From: Bacteroidota bacterium | Lineage (GTDB): Bacteria > Bacteroidota > Ignavibacteria > UBA10030 | Assembly (NCBI GenBank): GCA_003519375.1 | Contig: DOWV01000131.1 | Span: forward strand, 2,405-7,421 | Direction: 5' to 3' | Length of the DNA: 5,017 bases | In this document: positions 1 to 5,017 of the stretch, one piece after another | Layout: each line of letters opens with the position of its first letter | Numbering within the stretch: position 1 is the first letter of the stretch | Notes under the pieces: generated by a model | The model's database searches: none | What the model was told of the DNA's origin: nothing | The model's input: only the letters and a program-made list of their open reading frames with translations | Made by a program: the position numbers and the translations under genes

Positions 1-347
1 GAGCCAAAAGAGTTTTCCAGCATCACTTCTCGGGCCAGGTCCTCGTCAACGCCGGAATCGGAGATGAAAATGGGTGTACCTGTCCAGAGAAGACGACCAA
101 TGGTGCCCGTCGCCAGCTTCCGGCGAAACGTTTTTTCGAAGGTGTGCGAAATTCCATGGCCGAGCGCGATATGCAGAAACTCCGTCGCCGGATCGACCAC
201 GACGATCGCGCATGTTTGGCAGTGGAACATCCGCACAACGCGATCGACAATGAGGTGGAGTACTTTTTCGTACTGGTTCGTGGATTTCAGAACTGTGAGG
301 ATCTCAGATACAAAACTGAGACATTCTTCATGATTGGCGGTCGTCAT
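1..347 (-). CDS. GAF-domain sensory/signalling protein, N-terminal part (runs off the left edge)
   Basis: About 115 codons are visible from an ATG at 347 down to the window edge, with no stop, so the C-terminus is missing. The start is well supported: a strong AAAGGAGGT site lies 7 bases upstream. After a short helical lead (MTTANHEECLSFVSEIL), the segment QYEKVLHLIVDRVVRMF followed by CAIVVVDPATEFLHIALGHGIS has the helix-strand-turn-strand pattern of a GAF domain. It continues into FRRKLATGTIGRLLWTGTPIF, which resembles the GAF 'G-x-G-hhG-hhh-x-x-G-x-P' segment. GAF domains bind small ligands such as cyclic nucleotides, haem or bilins, or act as redox sensors. They usually sit in front of a histidine kinase, GGDEF, phosphatase or sigma-54 output module. 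The output module here is outside the window, so the function stays open. The gene is 173 bases downstream of the acyl-CoA ligase on the same strand. No signal peptide or membrane segment is seen in the visible part. The GAF call is by pattern recognition. Confidence 0.8.
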   Translation of the reverse strand, partial: MTTANHEECLSFVSEILTVLKSTNQYEKVLHLIVDRVVRMFHCQTCAIVVVDPATEFLHIALGHGISHTFEKTFRRKLATGTIGRLLWTGTPIFISDSGVDEDLAREVMLENSFG

Positions 348-354
348 GGCGATC

Positions 355-363
355 ACCTCCTTT
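355..363 (-). promoter_or_regulatory. Very strong Shine-Dalgarno site of the GAF-domain gene
   Basis: On the minus strand the bases read AAAGGAGGT, 7 bases before the ATG at 347. The match to the anti-Shine-Dalgarno region continues through TGATC (351-363 in total). That makes 13 consecutive bases complementary to the canonical bacterial 16S rRNA 3' tail. The site fixes the start codon of the GAF gene and suggests efficient ribosome loading. Confidence 0.85.
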
Positions 364-392
364 GTTCATGCTGACTGGAGAGAGCCATAATC

Positions 393-427
393 GTGAATGG
401 AGAAGTCAGAAGGTAGAATGCAGAAGT
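393..427. repeat. Degenerate heptamer tandem repeat, five units (consensus NNGAANN)
   Basis: Five consecutive 7-base units on the plus strand each have GAA at positions 3-5 (for example GAGAAGT, CAGAAGG, CAGAAGT). The tract lies wholly in the spacer between the acyl-CoA ligase and the GAF gene. The units are too short and too diverged for a CRISPR array. The role is unknown; slippage or local duplication could have produced it. Confidence 0.6.
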
Positions 428-461
428 TGTATTTTGTTTCCGGCGCACCTCCTTGAGGGAG

Positions 462-517
462 TTTAGAGTTTCAGATTGTATCGTCTCACTTCTCACGTCT
501 CCCCTTTCACCTCACCT
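462..517. repeat. Degenerate heptamer tandem repeat near the 3' end of the acyl-CoA ligase (core unit like GTCTCAC)
   Basis: From 483 to 510 there are four clear 7-base units on the plus strand (GTCTCAC, TTCTCAC, GTCTCCC, CTTTCAC). A partial unit follows. Weaker units in the same phase (TTTAGAG, TTTCAGA, TTGTATC) precede them from 462. The tract ends 3 bases from the stop codon of the ligase at 521. The unit differs from that of the neighbouring array at 393-427. Only the core four units are strong; the outer ones are visible only because the phase is kept. Confidence 0.6.
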
Positions 518-520
518 GTG

Positions 521-2458
521 CTACGCCGGCGCCTTCCCCTCCTCGAACCTTTTCACAATGTTCCTATTCTGATGGTTGCAGATGTCTTTTCCTTCGGCGG
601 TAAAGGTATACTCGATTCTATTCTGATAGAACTCGGCAATTCGGCCCCGCACAATTTTCATCGTGCTGTTCATGAGCCTGTTCTGTTCGTTGAATCCTTC
701 GCCAAGCACCGCGATGCCGGCAGGCAGCCACCGCTCCGGGAAAACCCCCGCGTTCTTGTTCCCTTCACGGTAGCTGTCGATTTCCGACTGCAGGAGCTTC
801 AAGGCTGCGGCCTGGCCGTCATCCGTGTGGCAGGAGAGATGATGACGCTTCAACCACGCCAGGATGGCCTCCTTGTTGGGGACAAGCAAGCCAACGGTGT
901 AGGGTGACTGGTTGTTATAGAGCATGATCTGCTCGATGAACGGCGAGTGCGCCACAATCGTCTCTTCAATACCCTCCGGACTGTATTTCTCTCCGTCGTG
1001 CCCGATCATCACACTCTTTTCGCGGCCCAGCACAAAGATGAATCCATCTTCGTCGAGATAGCCGATGTCGCCGGTATGGAGCCACCCATCACGAATTGTC
1101 TCGCGGGTCGCGCGCTCGTTGTTCCAATACCCGCTCATGACATTCTCGCCTCTGACAACAATCTCTCCCTTTTGTCCCACGGGCAATGAATTTCCCTGTT
1201 CGTCGCAGATCTTGACATCAATTCCAGGAAGGATGGTACCCGACGAACCAAATTTATGCTTCGCCGGCGTATTCGCGGAAACCACAGGGGCCGCCTCGCT
1301 CAGGCCGTACCCCTGGTACATGGGCACCCCGATGGCGTTGAAGAATTGCTGCAGCTCGATGTCGAGGTGGGCCGCACCGCCGACGAAGTAGTCGAGCCGG
1401 CCGCCGAAACTCGACCGGATCTTCCTGAAGATGAGCGTGTCGCACAGCGTGTAGACCGGGTGTTTCGGTTTTCCCACATCCCTGCCGCCGTTGTACCCGT
1501 CTCCATAATGCTCGTAGGCGAGCGCCAGACCCTTCCGGAACAGGTTCCAGATCAGCTTTCCTTTTCCGTTCACCCCCTTCTCGATATTCTTGCGGAAGTT
1601 TTTCGCCAATGCAGGAACGCTCAGAAGAAATGTCGGACGCACCTCTTTGATATTCGTCGGTATATTCCTCAGGGTCTCCAACGGCGACTTTCCCACCTGG
1701 ATCGACGCGAAGCTCGCCCCGATGCTCATGAGAAGATAGATTCCGGCTGTATGTCCGAAGGAGTGGTCCCAGGGAATGATGATCAACGAACAGTACCAAT
1801 CGGGCTGAGGCAGATGTTTGGAGCATTGCCGGGCATTCACCACGTAGTTCACGTGGGTGAGGGTCACACCTTTTGGGTCAGCGGTCGTGCCTGATGTATA
1901 GCTGATCGTGGCGGGATCCTTTTCCTGTATGGACTGCCATCGGCGCTCCATATCGGAGCGATGCCGTTTCAGATAGTCCTTTCCTCTCATCAGCAGCTCG
2001 GGGAAACCGATTTCATCTTCTCCCATATTCTCGTGCGGGTCAAGGAGAATGACCTTTTCGAGATCCGGCAGATCTGATCGCATGCGCATGACTTTGTGCG
2101 CCTGATTGCCCGACACAATAACCATTCTGCACCCCGAGTGCGCCAGCCTGAACTTCAGGTCGGAGCGCTCTTCGAGTTTTACAGAGAGCGGGACATTGAT
2201 CGCACCTGTGTAGAGGATGCCGAGTTCGGCAATGACCCAATCATTCCGCCCTTCGGCGATGAGACCAATCCGGTCTCCCTTTTCCAGGCCGAGGCTGATG
2301 AGCCCCGCGGCACATTGGTGCACTGCTTCCTGAATTTCGCGGTACGTGCTTGCCGTGTAAGTGTCGTCTCGTTTCTCCCATATCATCGTCTTCTGAGAGA
2401 ATCGCTGGACGCTGTCCTCGAAGAGGCGCGGAATTGTGCGTGGAGATTCAGATGCCAT
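521..2458 (-). CDS. Long-chain fatty acid--CoA ligase (AMP-forming, FadD15-like ANL superfamily)
   Basis: This complete 645-residue protein activates a fatty acid with ATP to an acyl-adenylate and transfers it to coenzyme A, feeding lipid synthesis or beta-oxidation. The ANL motifs occur in order: the phosphate-binding loop YTSGTTADPKG (187-197), the adenine/acyl motif YQGYGLSE (381-388), DGWLHTGD (457-464), and the hinge region LGREKSVMIGHDGEKYSP (477-494). NSTMKIVRGR (597-606) follows, with K601 in the place of the adenylation lysine. The roughly 50-residue insert before FGGRLDYFVGGAAHL (351-365) is typical of long-chain rather than short-chain members, and the length is normal for that group. 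No membrane segment or signal peptide is seen, so it is probably cytosolic or peripheral to the membrane. The start is the ATG at 2458: an in-frame TGA lies only 9 bases upstream, and a weak GAAGGT lies about 10 bases before it. All key residues are present. Chain-length preference cannot be read from sequence. The neighbours do not point to a pathway. Confidence 0.95.
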   Translation of the reverse strand: MASESPRTIPRLFEDSVQRFSQKTMIWEKRDDTYTASTYREIQEAVHQCAAGLISLGLEKGDRIGLIAEGRNDWVIAELGILYTGAINVPLSVKLEERSDLKFRLAHSGCRMVIVSGNQAHKVMRMRSDLPDLEKVILLDPHENMGEDEIGFPELLMRGKDYLKRHRSDMERRWQSIQEKDPATISYTSGTTADPKGVTLTHVNYVVNARQCSKHLPQPDWYCSLIIIPWDHSFGHTAGIYLLMSIGASFASIQVGKSPLETLRNIPTNIKEVRPTFLLSVPALAKNFRKNIEKGVNGKGKLIWNLFRKGLALAYEHYGDGYNGGRDVGKPKHPVYTLCDTLIFRKIRSSFGGRLDYFVGGAAHLDIELQQFFNAIGVPMYQGYGLSEAAPVVSANTPAKHKFGSSGTILPGIDVKICDEQGNSLPVGQKGEIVVRGENVMSGYWNNERATRETIRDGWLHTGDIGYLDEDGFIFVLGREKSVMIGHDGEKYSPEGIEETIVAHSPFIEQIMLYNNQSPYTVGLLVPNKEAILAWLKRHHLSCHTDDGQAAALKLLQSEIDSYREGNKNAGVFPERWLPAGIAVLGEGFNEQNRLMNSTMKIVRGRIAEFYQNRIEYTFTAEGKDICNHQNRNIVKRFEEGKAPA

Positions 2459-2712
2459 GGGTCGTCATACCTTCGATTGATGAATATGAGGAGTTTCACC
2501 GCACATAGCGGCGGCTCGCTTTGGAGAGAGGATAGGTGCCTGAGCCCGCAATCTATGAAACAAAATCAATATGTGCATCAGGAAGAAAAGGAGAATTGAC
2601 CAAGTCTCAAATGTGGGAATGGGGGGGGAGGCCACAAAATGGTCGATGGAACCCGATTCCCCCGGCTACCAGGCGGACAGCAATAACTCCGATCTGCCTG
2701 ACTGCAGGCTGA
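2459..2712. other. Non-coding stretch upstream of the acyl-CoA ligase
   Basis: These 254 bases separate the ligase start from the recognisable part of the four-helix-bundle remnant. They must carry the ligase promoter and leader if the ligase has its own promoter, but I see no convincing -35/-10 pair on the minus strand. The right part (about 2596-2712) probably holds the scrambled 5' portion of the remnant and contains a run of eight G (2621-2628). No RNA gene, riboswitch fold or longer repeat is apparent. Confidence 0.45.
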
Positions 2713-2973
2713 CAACTGGTGAGATCAGGAACATTTCCAGCACTCAACTACGGGGAAGCTCAAAGCGCAGAGTCGAGAAGTGATTTCATTCACAAGCTGA
2801 AGGTGGTTTTGAAGGAACTTCGCGAGACCTCCATCTCTCTCAAGATAATTCAGCGCACAGAGGGCTCGGAGCCACCTGAAATCCTTCCGTCTGTGATGCA
2901 GGAATGCGAAGAATTGATATCTATATTTGTCAGAAGCATTGTAACGTCAAGGGCTGGAGGAAAGAAGAGCTGA
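2713..2973 (+). pseudogene. Four-helix-bundle (S23 / 23S rRNA intervening-sequence family) protein, 5'-disrupted remnant
   Basis: The plus strand encodes 86 residues beginning QLVRSGTFPALNYGEAQ, followed by SDFIHKLKVVLKELRET and CEELISIFVRSI. These match the second, third and fourth helices of the small four-helix-bundle family (usual length about 115-125 residues) first known from 23S rRNA intervening sequences in Leptospira. The family normally has about 35-40 more residues forming helix 1 before 'QLVRSGT'. Here an in-frame TGA (2710-2712) directly precedes the Q codon. The upstream 120 bases hold no intact helix 1 in any single frame. Pieces such as KMVDG (frame 2, about 2636) and PPATRR (frame 1, about 2659) hint at several frameshifts. 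A GTG at 2719 could start an 84-residue product lacking helix 1, but no good ribosome binding site precedes it. I therefore read it as a decayed gene. Stand-alone family members have no firmly known function. It converges on the ABC-F gene. Confidence 0.65.
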
Positions 2974-2993
2974 AATCGATGGGACGGCTCGGC

Positions 2994-3028
2994 ATTGACG
3001 ATCAACGATTAACGATTGCAGATTTCAG
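2994..3028. repeat. Degenerate heptamer tandem repeat, five units (consensus ATTNACG)
   Basis: Five consecutive 7-base units on the plus strand start with AT: ATTGACG, ATCAACG, ATTAACG, then ATTGCAG and ATTTCAG. The tract sits between the end of the four-helix-bundle remnant and the stop codon of the ABC-F gene. It is followed by GGGAGTA (3034-3040), a unit that also appears in the tract at the right edge of the window. It is non-coding and shows no dyad symmetry long enough to act as a terminator. Confidence 0.7.
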
Positions 3029-3040
3029 AAGTTGGGAGTA

Positions 3041-5017
3041 CTACGCAGACCTTATCTTCTCCATCTCCGTCTGGATTGTCTCCCATTCGTCGTATGCTCT
3101 GGCCAGGTTCAGCTCAATTTCCTTTCGCTCAGCCGCGACACGTTTTGCGTCGGTGCCCGTTTTGTAGAATTCCGGATCGAGCATCAACTCCGCTATTTCT
3201 TTCTGGCGTGATTCCAGTTGAGCTATAGAACGCTCCAGTTCTGCCACGCGCTGCCTGAACGGCTTCAGCTTTGCGGAAAGTTGCTGCCGTTTTTCAGCTT
3301 CGAACCTCTTTCGTTCTTTTTCACTCACCTCACGAACAGCCGGCGTTCCGCCAGCACTCTGCGGTATGGCAGCTTGCGAAAGTTCCTTCTCCTCACGCTT
3401 TTTGGCGATGTAGTCGGACACGCTGCCGATGAAGGTCCTGACGCCCCCCTGCCCGACCTCCAGCACCTTGTTCACGACCGGGTCGAGAAATGACCGATCG
3501 TGTGAGACGATGAGGAATGTTCCCTGATAATCCACAAGAGCGTCCTGAAGCACTTTCTTCGATTTCATATCCAGATGGTTCGTCGGCTCGTCAAGGATCA
3601 GGAAGTTTGCGGGCTTGAGAAGCATCTTAGCCAGCGCAAGACGGCTCTTCTCTCCCCCTGAAAGCACGGAGACTTTCTTAAAGACGTCATCGTCATGAAA
3701 GAGGAAGGAGCCTAGAAGCGTCCGGAGCTTCTTCCGGATCTCCCCCTCGGCGATTTCATCCATCGTCTCGAGGGCATCTTTGACCGGATCGAGTTCTTCT
3801 GCCTGGTGCTGAGCGAAATACGAAAGCGTTACCTGATGTCCCAGGATCCGCTCACCATCGTCAAATGGTTCGACACCGGCAAGGATTCGCGAGAGGGTCG
3901 ATTTGCCGGCGCCGTTTGCGCCGACGACTGCGATATGGTCACCGCGCTCGATCTTGTAGTCGAGTTCATCGAACACGCGCAATGAACCGTAACTCTTCTT
4001 GAGCCTCTTCAACTCCATCACCACCCGCCCGCTCGGAGGAGGGGGCGGAAACTCGAAACGAATGCCGCTCTCCCCGGGCTCGATCTCAATCAGCTCCATT
4101 TTCTCCAACTGCTTGATCCTGCTCTGCACCTGCCGTGCCTTCGTCGCCTTGTATCGAAAGCGATCGATGAACTGCTGCGTTTCCTTCAGTTTCTGTTGCT
4201 GGTTCTTTTGAGCCTGGATCAGCAGTTCGCGGCGCAAGACATGCTCCTTCTCGTAGAAGGAATAGTTGCCCGCATATTGTTCCGAAGCGCCCATGGAGAG
4301 CGCAAAGGTCTTGGAGCAAAGATTGTCCAGAAACGTCCGGTCGTGTGACACCAGGACAACGGCTCCGTTATAACTCCGGAGGTACTCCTCAAGCCACTGG
4401 AGCGTTTCGAGATCCAGGTGGTTCGTCGGCTCATCGAGGAGAAGCACAGACGGCTCGCGCAGGAGGAGCTTCGCCAGCTCAATCCGCATTTGCCAGCCGC
4501 CGCTGAACTCCTCTGTCATTCGTTCGAGATCGGAAACGTAGAACCCGAGTCCCATCAGCACGCGCTCGACCTTTGACTTCATCCGAAAGGCGTCGAGGTC
4601 TTCGAGTTTGTGCTGAAGTTCGCCGAAAACCTCAAGCGTTTCAGCGTGTTCTTCAGAATCGGGCGGCAAGCGCGTGAGGTTCTGCCGGGCTTCTTCCAGT
4701 TCACGCTGAACCTCAAGGACATCTTCGAACGCCGATGCCGCCTCATCATAGAGCGTGCGGCCCGAGATGGCAATCCCTTCCTGCGGAAGATAACCGACCG
4801 TGACGAACTTGGCCTTGCTGATCGTTCCGTCGTCGGGTTGAATGAGGCCGGTGATGACCCTCAGCAGCGTCGTTTTGCCGGTTCCGTTGGAACCAACGAG
4901 CCCGATCCGGTCGTGCGGGCCGATCATGCATGACAGATCGTCAAACAAAACGCGGCCGCCGAATTGGAGCGATATGTGATCGAGAGAGAGAATAGGAGTA
5001 TGTGAGTAGGGAGTATG
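3041..5017 (-). CDS. ABC-F family ATPase, YheS-like (translation factor), 5' end at or beyond the right edge
   Basis: This protein has two ABC ATPase domains and no membrane domain, which defines the ABC-F group that acts at the ribosomal E site to relieve stalled translation. Numbering the 658 visible residues from the window edge: Walker A GSNGTGKT (42-49), signature FSGGW (171-175), Walker B LLLDEPTNHLD (192-202) and SHDR (224-227). A charged helical P-site tRNA linker follows (about 255-323), containing FIDRFRYKATKARQVQSRIK, very close to E. coli YheS. Domain 2 has GANGAGKS (366-373), LSGGE (452-456), ILDEPTNHLD (474-483) and SHDR (505-508). The last 95 residues form a Lys/Glu/Arg-rich coiled-coil-like C-terminal domain. 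All catalytic residues are present. The N-terminus reads HTPYSHTPILSLDHISLQF with no ATG, GTG or TTG before the first strand. A TTG at 4948 would delete that strand, so the true start is probably outside the window, unless the ATT at 4993 is used. The linker contains five consecutive prolines (324-328). YheS-like is inferred from linker and C-terminal domain; Uup or EttA-like roles are less likely. Confidence 0.93.
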   Translation of the reverse strand, partial: HTPYSHTPILSLDHISLQFGGRVLFDDLSCMIGPHDRIGLVGSNGTGKTTLLRVITGLIQPDDGTISKAKFVTVGYLPQEGIAISGRTLYDEAASAFEDVLEVQRELEEARQNLTRLPPDSEEHAETLEVFGELQHKLEDLDAFRMKSKVERVLMGLGFYVSDLERMTEEFSGGWQMRIELAKLLLREPSVLLLDEPTNHLDLETLQWLEEYLRSYNGAVVLVSHDRTFLDNLCSKTFALSMGASEQYAGNYSFYEKEHVLRRELLIQAQKNQQQKLKETQQFIDRFRYKATKARQVQSRIKQLEKMELIEIEPGESGIRFEFPPPPPSGRVVMELKRLKKSYGSLRVFDELDYKIERGDHIAVVGANGAGKSTLSRILAGVEPFDDGERILGHQVTLSYFAQHQAEELDPVKDALETMDEIAEGEIRKKLRTLLGSFLFHDDDVFKKVSVLSGGEKSRLALAKMLLKPANFLILDEPTNHLDMKSKKVLQDALVDYQGTFLIVSHDRSFLDPVVNKVLEVGQGGVRTFIGSVSDYIAKKREEKELSQAAIPQSAGGTPAVREVSEKERKRFEAEKRQQLSAKLKPFRQRVAELERSIAQLESRQKEIAELMLDPEFYKTGTDAKRVAAERKEIELNLARAYDEWETIQTEMEKIRSA
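4994..5017. repeat. Heptamer-like repeat at the 5' end of the ABC-F frame (units GTGAGTA, GGGAGTA)
   Basis: On the plus strand AGGAGTA, GTGAGTA and GGGAGTA follow each other (the first spacing is 8, the second 7) and run toward the window edge. A short GA dinucleotide run (4982-4990) lies alongside. The tract stays open in the ABC-F frame and would encode HTPYSHTP if translated. Whether it is leader sequence or coding depends on the start codon, which is not resolved here. Confidence 0.45.

Noticed and set aside
345..364. Plus-strand GATCACCTCCTTT looks like the 3' end of a 16S rRNA gene
   Set aside because: Only 13 bases match, the preceding sequence is protein coding on the other strand, and the orientation fits a Shine-Dalgarno site of the GAF gene.
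449..462. Possible hairpin terminator CTCC-loop-GGAG after the ligase
   Set aside because: The stem is only 4 base pairs and no T tract follows in the direction of ligase transcription.
393..517. CRISPR-like array
   Set aside because: The units are 7 bases, contiguous and degenerate, with no spacers.
476..907. Plus-strand frame of 143 codons over the spacer and the ligase 3' end
   Set aside because: It starts within the heptamer repeats and then lies antisense to the conserved C-terminal domain of the ligase, with no ribosome binding site or family resemblance.
1254..1894. Long open frames on both strands (about 190-212 codons) inside the ligase gene
   Set aside because: They overlap the well-supported ligase in other frames, show no recognisable domain, and have the Arg/Pro/Gly-rich look of shadow frames.
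2960..2995. Possible terminator after the ABC-F gene (GAGC...GCTC then T-rich on the minus strand)
   Set aside because: The stem has only 4 base pairs with a loop of about 16 bases, too weak to call.
4946..4948. TTG at 4948 as the start of the ABC-F protein
   Set aside because: It would remove the first beta strand (LSLDHISLQF), which all family members have, and no ribosome binding site precedes it.
3041..5017. Antibiotic-resistance (ARE) type ABC-F such as Msr, Vga or OptrA
   Set aside because: The short linker with the RFRYKATKARQVQSR segment and the long C-terminal coiled coil match the housekeeping YheS-like group rather than resistance proteins.

Overview
This is a bacterial window of moderate GC content (roughly 50-55% by eye). 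All three clear protein genes lie on the minus strand. Reading in their direction of transcription (right to left), they are: an ABC-F type translation ATPase of the YheS-like group (5' end at or beyond the right edge); a complete AMP-forming long-chain fatty acid CoA ligase; and the N-terminal part of a GAF-domain sensory protein that runs off the left edge. The organism cannot be named from this sequence. The GAF gene has a textbook Shine-Dalgarno site, and short period-7 repeats lie between genes. Such repeats remind me of FCB-group (Ignavibacteria-like) environmental genomes, but that is a weak guess.

Layout by position: 1-347 is the GAF-domain gene, preceded by a 13-base perfect complement to the canonical 16S rRNA 3' tail. 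348-520 is a 173-base spacer carrying two different degenerate heptamer arrays (about 393-427 and 462-517). 521-2458 is the acyl-CoA ligase. 2459-3040 is a 582-base gap. It contains, on the plus strand, the C-terminal two-thirds of a four-helix-bundle (S23 / 23S rRNA intervening-sequence) protein whose N-terminal part is disrupted, and then another heptamer array (2994-3028). 3041-5017 is the ABC-F protein, whose frame is open to the window edge and whose first codons coincide with a fourth heptamer-like tract.

The three minus-strand genes do not form an evident tight operon: the gaps are 582 and 173 bases, and no shared pathway links them. They look like independent housekeeping or sensory functions: ribosome rescue, fatty acid activation and small-ligand or redox sensing.

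I found no strong candidate for a new defence or metabolic system. The most distinctive feature is the set of period-7 repeats, which differ in unit sequence from one junction to the next and occur in every gene-flanking region seen. In one case the repeat reaches the predicted start of the ABC-F gene. No tRNA, rRNA, CRISPR array, insertion sequence or convincing terminator was found.
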